Source of the DNA: Riptortus pedestris
Lineage: Eukaryota > Arthropoda > Insecta > Hemiptera > Alydidae
Direction of reading: 5' to 3'
Assembly (NCBI GenBank): GCA_019009955.1
Contig: CM032228.1
Coordinates: 180,762,001-180,826,000 of the forward strand
Length of the DNA: 64,000 nt
Position numbers and translations under genes: made by a program. Below the pieces are notes generated by a model. The model did no database searches and had not been told where the DNA came from. It saw only the letters and a list, made by a program, of their open reading frames with translations. Shown here in pieces: positions 37,901-43,814 of the stretch (position 1 is the first letter of the stretch; every line of letters begins with the position of its first letter).

Positions 37901-38513
37901 TTATATATTACATAAAACACTAAATTTATTACAATTGACAAAAAAGTTATTGTTCTGAAACTGACCTAGCCTGATTCCAAGATCAATTACATATTCTTTC
38001 CCTAAATGTGTCATGTTTTCATCTTTACATCTTCTAGCATAGGCATTGGCCAATGCCTTAGAAAGACCTGTTTCATGTCGCATGACAGCCTGAAATTTCA
38101 ACAAAAATGCAAAATACAGAACATATAGATTTGATCAAACATTCAAACAAAATGTATTCTATCTTACCTGAAAGCACTTAATAAGCTGGATGCGGTTGTT
38201 TGTAACTTTTAGCATTCGAGAAAATATATCTAAATCACTGAACTCTATACCCAAAATACAAAGTCTTGCTTGTTGGTATAACTAGAAAGATTTTGGAAAA
38301 CATTTAACATGGATTACAATAGAGAATAGCTTCAATGTATAGTACATGTTTAATTTATAAAGCCAATATTTCAAACCTCACCATTATATAAATGTCAAAT
38401 AATATAGTTTCTGGAAGAAATTTACAATCATTTTGAAAATCCTTGTAAGACTCACAGACAGCTGCTACAGTTAACTCATATAAGGATAAAATACCAATAG
38501 CTTTATTTGACAT
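4509..38513 (-). CDS. APPBP2: APPBP2 orthologue (amyloid protein-binding protein 2), 11 exons
   Basis: APPBP2 is a TPR-repeat protein. In mammals it binds the basolateral sorting signal of APP and microtubules, and it acts as a substrate receptor of cullin-2 ubiquitin ligases (family knowledge). Eleven exons join without a frame break into 589 codons; human APPBP2 has 585. Clear family blocks are CVVKREF and KHPKY-DTLLDYGFYLLN in exon 6, NVQTAKHYGNLGRLYQSMR in exon 9, DYEV-LSVGHLASLYNY in exon 10 and YSGLEYDYRGLI in exon 11. All ten introns have GT and AG borders. The start at 38513 gives an N-terminus close to the human one; in-frame ATGs at 38525 and 38570 are alternatives. Introns 1 and 2 are 100 and 78 bases, while introns 3 to 10 run from 0.6 to 6.1 kb and hold most of the mobile DNA. 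The gene diverges from IFT20. Confidence 0.95.
5333..5560 (+). mobile_element. Family A fragment in APPBP2 intron 10
   Basis: A diverged start with GGGGGCTGCTTAAACTAAGC and AGATTTCCCATGTG, then core pieces TTTTTCGATCCAACTCATAA. Confidence 0.5.
6595..6663. repeat. (TCTA)n followed by (TA)n microsatellite
   Basis: Seven or more TCTA units merge into about 19 TA units, in APPBP2 intron 10. Confidence 0.95.
6998..7190 (-). mobile_element. Penelope-like element fragment, minus strand (GIY-YIG end)
   Basis: It reads QSGRKLRSRLKEHLSTKTL and then RKHMINEGHEAN, the pattern of the GIY-YIG endonuclease region of Penelope-like retroelements. It abuts a second copy in the opposite orientation and lies in APPBP2 intron 10. 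Confidence 0.6.
7187..7760 (+). mobile_element. Penelope-like element fragment, plus strand with 3' end
   Basis: It begins NAVEFEVLDHLGKGKKMD, the same sequence as in the adjacent minus copy, and continues to a stop at 7405-7407. An AT-rich 3' region follows, then a conserved-looking tail at 7610-7690 with CTGATGA, a hairpin and CGAAAG, and an AATAAAG-type signal. Confidence 0.55.
7775..7999 (-). repeat. Family B repeat, head part, minus orientation
   Basis: Same text as at 1-236: GAGACGGGAAATATAAAAAT, GTTAACAAATCCACAGCAAC and the head CCGAGCGAAGCCAGATACC ending TTAGCTAG at 7997. Confidence 0.65.
8001..9054. other. APPBP2 intron 10, plain part
   Basis: AT-rich, with T runs near 8811 and 8838. 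No repeat or coding sequence recognised. Confidence 0.5.
9055..9220 (-). CDS. APPBP2: APPBP2 exon 10 (codons 448-503)
   Basis: It encodes EAEVMHLKAIEIKEKLLG and then DDYEVGLSVGHLASLYNY, matching human EAEEMHIKAIQIKEQLLG and EDYEVALSVGHLASLYNY. It ends one base into a serine codon at GTGAGT. Confidence 0.96.
9221..10882. other. APPBP2 intron 9, plain part
   Basis: AT-rich sequence up to the Tigger element. The open frame at 9481-9221 overlaps the exon 10 acceptor and is judged to be chance. Confidence 0.5.
10883..13046 (-). mobile_element. Tigger/pogo-family DNA transposon, full length
   Basis: The ends carry a terminal inverted repeat beginning CAGTARGACCTCGATTATCGG at both termini, each flanked by TA (10881-10882 and 13047-13048), the target duplication of this superfamily. 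The 2164-base element encodes a CENP-B/jerky-type transposase on the minus strand. It lies in APPBP2 intron 9 in the same orientation as the gene. Subterminal repeats of the end sequence occur near 12905-13010. Confidence 0.92.
11211..12808 (-). pseudogene. Tigger transposase pseudogene
   Basis: A pogo-superfamily transposase that would cut and paste the surrounding element. The first part (12808-11828) has an N-terminal psq/CENP-B helix-turn-helix, KSKIDIINRLEKEES, and a second DNA-binding domain with GWLQNFKSRHGI. Two catalytic aspartates are visible in YNADESGVNW and LLLDNAPSHP. A one-base loss near 11850 shifts the frame just before the third aspartate (D-Q-G). The frame resumes at 11831, is stopped by TGA at 11511-11513, and the C-terminal acidic tail with EQQNECNPTDLLLVKRL runs to 11211. 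Otherwise it is well preserved, so the copy is fairly young. Confidence 0.9.
13334..14664 (-). mobile_element. mariner DNA transposon, full length
   Basis: The ends match as an inverted repeat of about 30 bases (CAGGRTGTRGMTATTAAATA inward, continuing ACGAGACTGA), flanked by TA at 13332-13333 and 14665-14666. The 1331-base length is typical of mariner. It lies in APPBP2 intron 9, about 290 bases from the Tigger element. Confidence 0.93.
13399..14473 (-). pseudogene. mariner transposase pseudogene
   Basis: A D,D34D-type transposase. Starting at ATG 14473 it has the helix-turn-helix with ARVFEWFKRFQDGRED and RPGRPST, the first catalytic aspartate in TCDESWF, the second in HQDNAPAHSA and the third in HPPYSPDLASCDFYLFP. 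A TGA at 13862-13864 interrupts the frame after MLIVDL. A one-base frameshift in an A-run near 13493 moves the C-terminal end, EQWKVRMERC to EGDNK, into another frame with the normal stop at 13399. The rest is intact. Confidence 0.9.
15186..15328 (-). CDS. APPBP2: APPBP2 exon 9 (codons 400-447)
   Basis: It encodes NVQTAKHYGNLGRLYQSM, identical to the human protein, preceded by ALRLARQSFGED. The acceptor is TGTTTCAG and the donor GTAAGT; the exon ends in phase 0. Confidence 0.96.
15553..19454 (+). mobile_element. BEL/Pao LTR retrotransposon, internally deleted
   Basis: Plus-strand gag and pol relics lie in APPBP2 intron 8, antisense to the gene. About 36 bases beginning TGTTTACGGCACTTATGC occur at 15553 and again at 19416, as expected for the starts of a 5' and a 3' LTR. 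Beyond that the 5' copy no longer resembles the 3' copy, so most of the 5' LTR is lost or replaced. A purine-rich AGGTGGGCGG just before 19416 is a candidate polypurine tract. The far end of the 3' LTR was not found. Confidence 0.75.
16453..19169 (+). pseudogene. BEL/Pao gag-pol remnant
   Basis: A short gag start lies at 16453-16686. The first half of reverse transcriptase (16704-17430) has FRVVFDAS and CTDIVRMYRQILVHPDD. The second half with the YVDD box is missing, and the sequence jumps to the RNase H end, SEDNPADISSRG, at about 17455. Integrase follows with its zinc site (HRRHFH and CVPC), LDYAGPF, HSDHGFNF and PHFGGLWEA; a frameshift follows at about 18600. The stretch 18640-18800 and the tail to 19169 hold TPGHFLIA and GELVILLEKRDLPGQWP. 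No autonomous copy can be made from this. Confidence 0.85.
19455..20327. other. BEL 3' LTR body and following sequence
   Basis: 19455 to about 19700 is GC-richer and probably LTR. ATGGCCCTTCAGGCAATT or a close match occurs twice, at about 19798 and 19872, a short direct duplication. The LTR end was not located. Confidence 0.4.
20328..21100 (+). mobile_element. Family A copy without its 3' end, APPBP2 intron 8
   Basis: Start with GTCCATCACACAGGGTTTGC and AAACTAAGCAGATTTCCCAC. The core has GCAAATATCTCGGTTAATAT and GGTCCGATTTCAACCGTTAA. The 3' (TA)n and hairpin part is absent. Confidence 0.65.
21452..21591 (-). CDS. APPBP2: APPBP2 exon 8 (codons 353-400)
   Basis: It encodes KHAEEAIETMTELLPKEH and LLLASAQRVKALILEEIA, matching human FHAERAIGIITHILPEDH and LLLASSKRVKALILEEIA. 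The acceptor is TTTTCAG and the donor GTAAGT. Confidence 0.95.
21903..22060 (+). mobile_element. Family A fragment in APPBP2 intron 7
   Basis: CAGGGGCTGCGTAAAGTACG and CAGATTTCGCATGACC, followed by a (TA)n run at 21966-21990 and weak core similarity. Confidence 0.45.
23451..23520. repeat. Hairpin-forming inverted repeat
   Basis: TCAGCTACAGAAGTA at 23451-23465 pairs with its reverse complement at 23506-23520, and GATCAATC pairs with GATTGATT inside. TTGGGTTT before and AACCCAA after extend the symmetry. Confidence 0.7.
24170..24900 (-). mobile_element. Penelope-like element fragment (reverse transcriptase end and GIY-YIG)
   Basis: In APPBP2 intron 7, the minus strand reads SPKKYIGETKQYLEKRFYKH, the GIY-YIG nuclease motif, followed by EFDHLNKEPKSGKRKILEAM. 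Upstream pieces broken by stops include ALRLTDRPHLPKVKQ. The copy is old and decayed. Confidence 0.6.
25190..25415. repeat. Near-perfect palindrome, 108-base arms, 10-base spacer
   Basis: Left arm 25190-25297, right arm 25308-25415. The arms align without gaps and with only a handful of mismatches. The spacer is TTTTAAGCCA. It lies in APPBP2 intron 7. No transposase or terminal motif was seen. Confidence 0.92.
25416..26639. other. APPBP2 intron 7, plain part
   Basis: AT-rich; no repeat family or coding sequence recognised. Confidence 0.5.
26640..26990 (+). other. Possible retroposed sequence ending in AATAAA and an A-rich tail
   Basis: A block richer in GC than its surroundings ends with TTAATAAACGAATTTCATG followed by an A-rich tail of about 30 bases. 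It has no long reading frame. It may be a processed copy of a transcript or an old SINE; the source is not recognised. Confidence 0.3.
27521..27645 (-). CDS. APPBP2: APPBP2 exon 7 (codons 312-353)
   Basis: It encodes KALKLKESIFGSANLHVA and then HEELAYALYVHEYSSGRF, matching human AALDIRQSVFGGKNIHVA and HEDLAYSSYVHQYSSGKF. The acceptor is TTTCACAG and the donor GTAAAG. Confidence 0.95.
28248..28514 (-). CDS. APPBP2: APPBP2 exon 6 (codons 223-311)
   Basis: The most conserved exon. It contains ALSQASKSCVVKREF, AVYLARETF and SKHPKYADTLLDYGFYLL, nearly identical to the human protein. It is phase 0 at both ends, with a TTTTTAG acceptor and a GTTAGT donor. Confidence 0.96.
29317..29384. repeat. (TA)n microsatellite
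   Basis: About 33 TA units in APPBP2 intron 5. Confidence 0.95.
29685..30075. mobile_element. Family A fragments, APPBP2 intron 5
   Basis: A hairpin end with TTTCCCCTAAGGGAAATC at 29691, then core pieces (TTGGTTAATATTTGAG, TTTTTGATCTAACACATAC, CCGATTTCAGCCAC) in plus orientation. A further 3' piece is at 30537-30780 with GTAGGATTGATGGACA and AATCTGCTAAAA. Confidence 0.5.
30781..33460. other. APPBP2 introns 5 and 4 around exon 5
   Basis: AT-rich with A runs. Apart from exon 5 at 31707-31875, nothing is recognised. Confidence 0.5.
31707..31875 (-). CDS. APPBP2: APPBP2 exon 5 (codons 166-222)
   Basis: It starts with the last base of a lysine codon, then LLHSEV. It contains GLYTQFSLYAFHMSNYDQ, corresponding to the human ALYGELCALLFAKSHYDE helix pair of a TPR. 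The donor is GTATTA. Confidence 0.92.
33464..33575 (+). mobile_element. SINE, 5' part, APPBP2 intron 4
   Basis: GGCTCAGGTTAGCCATGTGA, then GAGTTCGATTCTCACCTGGG and CAATAGGAATTTATTTG. The tail is absent. Confidence 0.65.
33855..34152 (-). mobile_element. Family A short copy with both ends, APPBP2 intron 4
   Basis: Hairpin end with CAGATTTCCCATGAGGGAAA at 33858, and start end with GGGAAATCTGCTTAGTTTAT then CCAGCCCCTGAGGGATGA at 34108-34147. Most of the core is deleted. Confidence 0.55.
34662..34788 (-). CDS. APPBP2: APPBP2 exon 4 (codons 124-166)
   Basis: The first two bases complete the glycine codon from exon 3. It encodes SFLCDAGWFAESVKVLSCC, matching the human block FLSDAGWYSDAEKVFLSC. 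The donor is GTGAGT. Confidence 0.92.
35083..35275 (+). mobile_element. SINE, APPBP2 intron 3
   Basis: GGGCTCAGGTTAGCCAGGTG head with the B-box region shortened, full 3' body (CATGGCTAGAAAAGGATGAT, AACCTGTAGTTAACTCATCC) and an AATAATAAATAAA tail. Confidence 0.65.
35276..37965. other. APPBP2 intron 3, plain part
   Basis: AT-rich with ATT-type simple repeats near 36410-36450 and a C-run at 36842-36850. Nothing else recognised. Confidence 0.5.
37966..38089 (-). CDS. APPBP2: APPBP2 exon 3 (codons 83-124, split)
   Basis: It starts AVMRHETGLSKALANAY, against human ALMDHGVKVASVLAYSF, followed by a conserved RRC. It ends one base into a glycine codon at a GTCAGT donor. Confidence 0.9.
38168..38281 (-). 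CDS. APPBP2: APPBP2 exon 2 (codons 45-82)
   Basis: Phase 0 at both ends, with a TTTCTAG acceptor and a GTAAG donor. It begins LYQQARLCILG, matching human LYQQGRLCQLG almost exactly, and ends IQLIKCFQ. Confidence 0.93.
38382..38513 (-). CDS. APPBP2: APPBP2 exon 1 (codons 1-44)
   Basis: The exon ends in phase 0 before a GTGAGG donor. It encodes LSLYELTVAAV and then LPETILFDIYIM, matching the human stretch that ends LPENIQFDVYYK. In the family this N-terminal part is next to the elongin/cullin-binding region. ATG at 38513 is preferred from length; ATG at 38525 would add four residues. Confidence 0.9.
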
Positions 38514-39154
38514 TTTGAGTGACATTGCTGCTAATGTTATTTGTCTGAAGGGCTTTGAAAAACAACACAACGATGTAAACCAAAGGACTTCAAAACATTA
38601 TGATGACAAGAGGAAAACAACATTCATCTACTGAAGTCTGATGTATACACCATTAGGAGAGAAGACTTCATAATCAAGGCCACTGGTTACCATATTATTA
38701 ATAACTCATATTTAATCGATATACAAATATCTAAACTTTAGATCATATGATTAATTAAGTAATAATTTAGATATAAGACTAACTATGTTTGTAAAAAAAA
38801 TACCCGATTAATAAATAGAAATCTGCATGTTGAGTTCAAATGCTATTCGTACTTTATTAACACCATGTTCCAAAAAATCGAATTCATGCTGCCCTTTTTT
38901 AAAAATACACAATTCTTCTTGTGATATTGTGAAAATCATTGTGCTATTTAATTACATATATTTTGTGTGTGTTGTTTTCTGTTTCATTTTCAAACAGTTC
39001 AGAGCTCCAGATTCAAAAGATGTAAGATTACCTCTCACATTGTTATCTTCTTTGTTTGGCTTTATTAATTTGACTCAGATTTTTTTGTTTAATTTACAGG
39101 GGGGAAAAAAGGTCTTAGAAGTGCGGAATATTGAAAAAATTGAAGTAGGCTTAA
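38514..39154. promoter_or_regulatory. Probable bidirectional promoter between APPBP2 and IFT20
   Basis: These 641 bases separate the start codons of two divergent conserved genes and contain no recognisable repeat. Both 5' UTRs must start here. An intron-end-like tract before AG at 39098-39099 suggests that the IFT20 5' UTR may be spliced. GTTACCAT at 38686-38693 equals one half of an RFX X-box, but no good second half follows. No TATA box is called. Confidence 0.6.
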
Positions 39155-39278
39155 ATGTCAGACGCAATAACAAATGTCGGCCTTCATTTTGATGAAGTGA
39201 ATAAATTACGGATTATTGAACCAGAAGTAGCTAGACAGACATTAGAATTAAAAGATGAATGTAGCGAATTTCTGCATA
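39155..39278 (+). CDS. IFT20: IFT20 exon 1 (codons 1-42)
   Basis: ATG at 39155 begins [19 protein letters not shown]; the conserved part follows after seven residues. The exon ends one base into an asparagine codon at a GTAAGT donor. Confidence 0.94.
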
Positions 39279-42200
39279 GTAAGTACTAGTTCTTGAGATA
39301 AGATCGGCTTCTCCCCAAAGGAAGTTTTGGGAGGCGTTGCAGTCTGAGAGTACATGATACTTAGAGCATATCGGTTAGGCGTTTCAACTGTTTTAAGATG
39401 TAACATCCTCTTTTACTTGTAACGATTCTTTGCCCTTACACATTTGGTTATGTTATTCAAATTGGCACTTTAAGCCAGCATTTGCTCCTATTTATCTACC
39501 TTAGATTTCTAAATCACTGACTTCAGAGTATTCCAATAGATTGTATTTAGTGATTATATATCCACTTTATATTGATGTATTGAATAATATATTTTTACCA
39601 TATCTATCTATAAAAACATAGAACTTCACAGTATGTTTCAACCTAATGTATCTAATACATGTTTTTTCACCTACGAGTGCCATCCAATTATAGTTGTTTA
39701 TGAGAAAATATCAGTGCAGTTCTAATTTCACAATTTTCCATTACCCTTAATAAATTAATATGATCCCTAACATTGATCATAAGATTATTCTTTAGTAAGT
39801 GTAACATCAGTGATTCCCACAAAAGACTCAACATTGTTGGTAATTTGTTTCACCAATTGCTTCATGCACTTCATTAAAGCCAATTCTATTCTTATATTGT
39901 TGGCCCAAGGAACTAACATCAATCAGGTGGTCTAAGGAAGAGGTATTTCCACTTGATAAGACATTGTCGATATCAATTGTGGTTTTCACTTGCAGAATTT
40001 CTGATGAGGAAATTACCTTAACAATGTTCAATACAGTAGTTAAGTTATTAAGTTTCTTTATTAAAACAATTTAATTGATATTGGCAGTATTTTATCAAGG
40101 ATTCTGATGAACAAATGAAAAATAAAGACAAAACAAATATTGATGAAAATGTAATGAGCACAGCAGGAGAAATGATAGCAAGCCGTCACATATCCTCTTT
40201 TAAAGTGGTGTATTTCATGTGATTTAAATTGAAGAATTAATGTGTATATTTTACTTACATTAATTCCTAATTAGGCCATTCTAGCAACTGAATCAGTTTC
40301 AATATCAAACTTATTCCATTGTCATTAGATATCTCATTATCTTACTGAACCTGCCTAATGTTGGATTTTAGAACTCTCTAAAATTGATTATCCAGGTCTT
40401 CTGTAGTGGACTGTTTCATGGTAGTAGTTTCTGCTAGTTTTACTGGTAATACTGTTATCTCATTCAGGGCACCTTAACTGAGAATGAGGATCAACTGTCC
40501 CATCTCATGGATGTAGCATAATGACTTATGAAATGTTGTTAGAAAATACTATCCCACGTTCAATATCCGAAAGACTTGTGTAAACTTGGCCTGGACCATT
40601 AAAGTCTTTAAGAACAAGAAAACAATTTTTTTTTTTTTTTTTTGTATTTTTCACATGGTAACGAACCTTTCAGTAAGACAAGGTAATGAAATATTTTAGA
40701 AGCGGGATATGCTATCTACAGTTTTATTCCATGAGCTCATTTATAATTAATATAAGTGATTCCATTCATAATTAATGGAGTAATTTAAAGGAAAAATTGA
40801 TATATTGAAGAATGTTTTAACTTTAATGTCTTTTTTTTTTTCTTACTTTCACATTTTTTTTTTTTTTTAAATTAATTCTAAGTTCTGCTAAAAGTTCGCT
40901 TTCTACGAGATCTACATTTTCTTTGATGAATGAAAGTTGTTAATACTTTTTTTTTTTTTTTTTTACACGTTCTAAATTACAAAAAGACCGTAAGGGCTAC
41001 AAACTAAGCATATTTCCCATGTGGTGGCATTGCACACTGGTTATCACTCTTACCATCTATTCCCTATTCCTCTTGCAGTAAGAACCCGTTAACAGAATTT
41101 GGAATGTTCTCAGTACTTATAGTAAAATCAGACGATTACAAGTGGGAGGTCTACTAAAACAAAATTTCTTTGTATACTCACTTAATTTTCCAAATAAGAA
41201 AAAATTGTGCTTAACATCAGTTATAGGAAATTAAAATTTCAATATTGCATTAACTTTTTCGATCCAACTTATAGTTATCAAAGTATTTTGAATATTCAAA
41301 ATACCTCCATTATTATACATCGGATCGAAAATTTCTATAGACCTAATCTTATTGAGATAAGGGATAGAACTCGAAAACCAAAATATCTCCATTATAATGT
41401 GTAAAACACTGTAAAATATAAAATAATACACTGTGACTGTAAAATATTATAGAACCAATCTTGATAAAATATTGTACTTTTTGATTTTCAGTCAGAATTT
41501 GTGGCATATGAGATCACTAGTGTGTTCTCATATGCCATGACGATCCCACCTATCAAGCAGTGGGAAATCTGCTTGATTTATATAGCCCCTGTGTGATGAA
41601 TTTTTGAAAAGATTATATACAACTAAACTGAATAAATAACTAATAAAAGATCTATTACAAACTGCTTTCAAAGGGATATCAATTTTACAAACACTTCTCT
41701 GCTTATCATATTTTGTTAGAATAACATTACTATTTTTAATCTGCCATAAGACCATCTCTGACTGTTGAGCCAACATTTTCATTTTAAAATATTTAAATCA
41801 ACATAATGCTTTTACATCTAGGTCTGAGCTCCAACCAGCAGCTACAAAGAACCTTTCTCTAACACAAAAAAAAATTAAAAATAGTAATATTGACTCAACC
41901 ATCCATTTCATTCTTAAAAATAAAGTTATAATTTTATCATTTCCCGCTACGAATAGATTTATCAGCTTATATTTACTTGTATTATATTGAATTTTTCAGA
42001 CATAGAATCCTTTAAAAGCATTGCTGGTGGCTTTATTAGGCTTATTGATTCGTTGGCAACTGAAGTAGAGCGTGAGAAGATGAAAGCTATTGGTGCAAGA
42101 AATCTAGTAAAGTCCATAGCTAAACAACGTGATGCTCAAGAGCAACAGCTTCAGGTTTATATATCCTCTCCCTCCACCACTTCAAGATTTTGCACTATCT

Positions 42201-43610
42201 CAATTCACTTTAAGTAGCATTCATTCAGATTGCAACAAATCTGTGCAAAGGCTACCTAGGATGATTTAAAAATATTCAATGAGAATTGTACTACCATTTT
42301 GCTTTTGAAATTTATTTTTTAACCAGGGTTTGCATGTGTATATATATTTATATTTTTATTCACAACTGAGTTAAGACTCTTGATTTACCAAGTTCTTCAA
42401 GTTTCTGAGAGCATCTTTCCTAAATAGTATGTTGATTTGCATGACTTTCCCATACTCTAGGTGAGACAATTTTACCTTAGTTCTCACAACTAAAAATACC
42501 AAAAAATATTTATTTATTTACTTTTTATGGCCTTAAATTCATGAAGAACCTGAGCCTTAGTCATCAGAGTCTTTCCACTTTTTTCTATTCCCAACTGTTT
42601 TGCCATCTACTAGATGACACCTTTGCTTGTAGTATCTTTTCCCTTGGAGGGGACCATATACTGTCTTCTTGGGCAGCTTGCAGTGTTCCATTCTAACCAT
42701 GTCTCCTTGTTTTTTATCTCCAAATTAGACTAAAAATCATAATTACTTCTTTGTTTGCCATATGGCAGGGATCATGCAAATTGAACAGCCCCTTTAATTT
42801 TCTTAATTTATTTTAGCACTATACATTTCATTTGAAACGATATTCTTACCTTTCTAAAATAGCCAACAACTACACGCAGTGGGATTCCTTCATTTTATTT
42901 CGCAATAGTATGATGTTAATGATATAAATATTTTTTGTTAATTAACCAGCTTTATTATAAAATGCTATTTGTGTGGCACAGTTCTTATAAAAATTTCACC
43001 AGCGATCTTGACAATACATCCGTCCCATATTGTGCCTTTCCCAACCAGCACTACACCAAAAATTATATATATTATATTAGGTGTACAAATAAGTTTCCGT
43101 GGTTTGACTAAATATGGCCCCACAAGAACGTTATGTTGAAATCGTCAAATGTAAAACGTAATATTTCAGGTTTTGTCATCTGGTAACATCATAACTTTGA
43201 TCTATTAGGTACTCTGTATAATCATCACACAACTATTTTTGAGAAAGTAATGGATTAAGCTTGGCAAATCATCGACATGATGACAACTCATGCTGTGAAT
43301 TTGGTGGGATTAGCTTGGTGTCGTGTATTATGAGTTGCTCAAATCGAGATTGACTCGGGCAGTCAAGGAAAAATGTGCCCAATTCAGTCTGGCACTCATG
43401 GAAAAATGTGCCCAATTAATCGGACACTCAAGGAAAAATATGCTCATTACTACTCCCAACACAACAAAATTATTCTCCTACACAATAATGCTTCTTCCCA
43501 TGTTGCGTTATCGGTTAAAACATACTTTAAAACACTCAAGCGGGTAGTTTTATTTTTTATTTTGGGTAGCTACCCCACCAGCCATTTTTACTTATTAACT
43601 TATTTGTACA

Positions 43611-43649
<39 letters not shown>

Positions 43650-43814
43650 AACTATGATGTAATTTATTACTTTTGTAATATGTTAGTTATATTTCAGGCA
43701 TTGGTCTTGGAAAAGTCCACTGAATTAGAGAGGCTTCGTATTCAACATCAATCTCTTATGAAAACTGAAGGTGAGCAGTCAGAAATTTTAGATCGACTGC
43801 TATTGAATCACTAG
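39155..43814 (+). CDS. IFT20: IFT20 orthologue (intraflagellar transport 20), 3 exons
   Basis: IFT20 is a small coiled-coil subunit of the ciliary IFT-B complex. In vertebrates it also works between the Golgi and the cilium (family knowledge). In an arthropod it would be expected in ciliated sensory neurons and perhaps sperm (inference). Three exons join in frame to 131 codons; human IFT20 has 132. The blocks are [17 protein letters not shown] in exon 1, [19 protein letters not shown] and EQQLQ in exon 2, and a charged C-terminus with [10 protein letters not shown] in exon 3, matching human EAEQNEFIDQ. Introns of 2721 and 1543 bases have GT-AG borders. The gene diverges from APPBP2. Confidence 0.95.
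39279..40985. other. IFT20 intron 1, first part
   Basis: Mostly plain. The minus strand at about 40630-39790 reads as broken coding-like pieces ([35 protein letters not shown]), possibly an old pseudogene of unknown family. Long T runs lie at 40628-40643 and 40947-40963. Confidence 0.35.
40990..41605. mobile_element. Family A pair in inverted orientation, IFT20 intron 1
   Basis: A plus-strand start (GGGCTACAAACTAAGCATAT, 40995) and a minus-strand start (GGGAAATCTGCTTGATTTAT, then GCCCCTGTGTGATGA, ending at about 41601) face outward around core sequence. Core pieces such as CAAAGTATTTTGAATATTCA lie between. Confidence 0.55.
42000..42154 (+). CDS. IFT20: IFT20 exon 2 (codons 42-93)
   Basis: It encodes [18 protein letters not shown] and then [19 protein letters not shown], nearly identical to vertebrate IFT20. 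The acceptor is TTTTTCAG and the donor GTTTAT; it ends in phase 0 after EQQLQ. Confidence 0.96.
42500..42740 (-). mobile_element. Non-LTR retrotransposon (LINE) relic in IFT20 intron 2
   Basis: The minus strand reads [20 protein letters not shown] and then [10 protein letters not shown] and RKKWKDS, the pattern found downstream of reverse transcriptase in several LINE clades. It is antisense to IFT20 and has stops. Confidence 0.45.
43080..43610 (+). mobile_element. Decayed mariner in IFT20 intron 2
   Basis: A start-like GTGTACAAATAAGTTTCCG at 43081 is followed by broken transposase pieces, including [20 protein letters not shown], which resembles the second catalytic block of mariner. The last block is damaged, and the copy ends at a (TA)n tract at 43612-43642. 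Confidence 0.6.
43698..43814 (+). CDS. IFT20: IFT20 terminal exon 3 (codons 94-131 and stop)
   Basis: It begins [15 protein letters not shown] after a TTTCAG acceptor and ends LLLNH with TAG at 43812-43814. The reading frame runs through a GTGAGC that looks like a donor. The residues it encodes align with the conserved human C-terminus, so the exon is read to this stop. Confidence 0.9.
   Translation, partial: ALVLEKSTELERLRIQHQSLMKTEGEQSEILDRLLLNH

Noticed and set aside
38686..38693. RFX X-box in the IFT20 promoter
   Set aside because: Only one half-site is good; the second half has the wrong sequence, so it is not listed as a feature.
38827..39192. 121-codon plus-strand open frame overlapping the IFT20 start
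   Set aside because: It is in a different frame from IFT20, has low-complexity hydrophobic text and crosses an acceptor-like site; a chance frame.
43769..43775. Donor-like GTGAGC within IFT20 exon 3
   Set aside because: The frame through it encodes [10 protein letters not shown], which aligns with the conserved human C-terminus, and the total length is then right.
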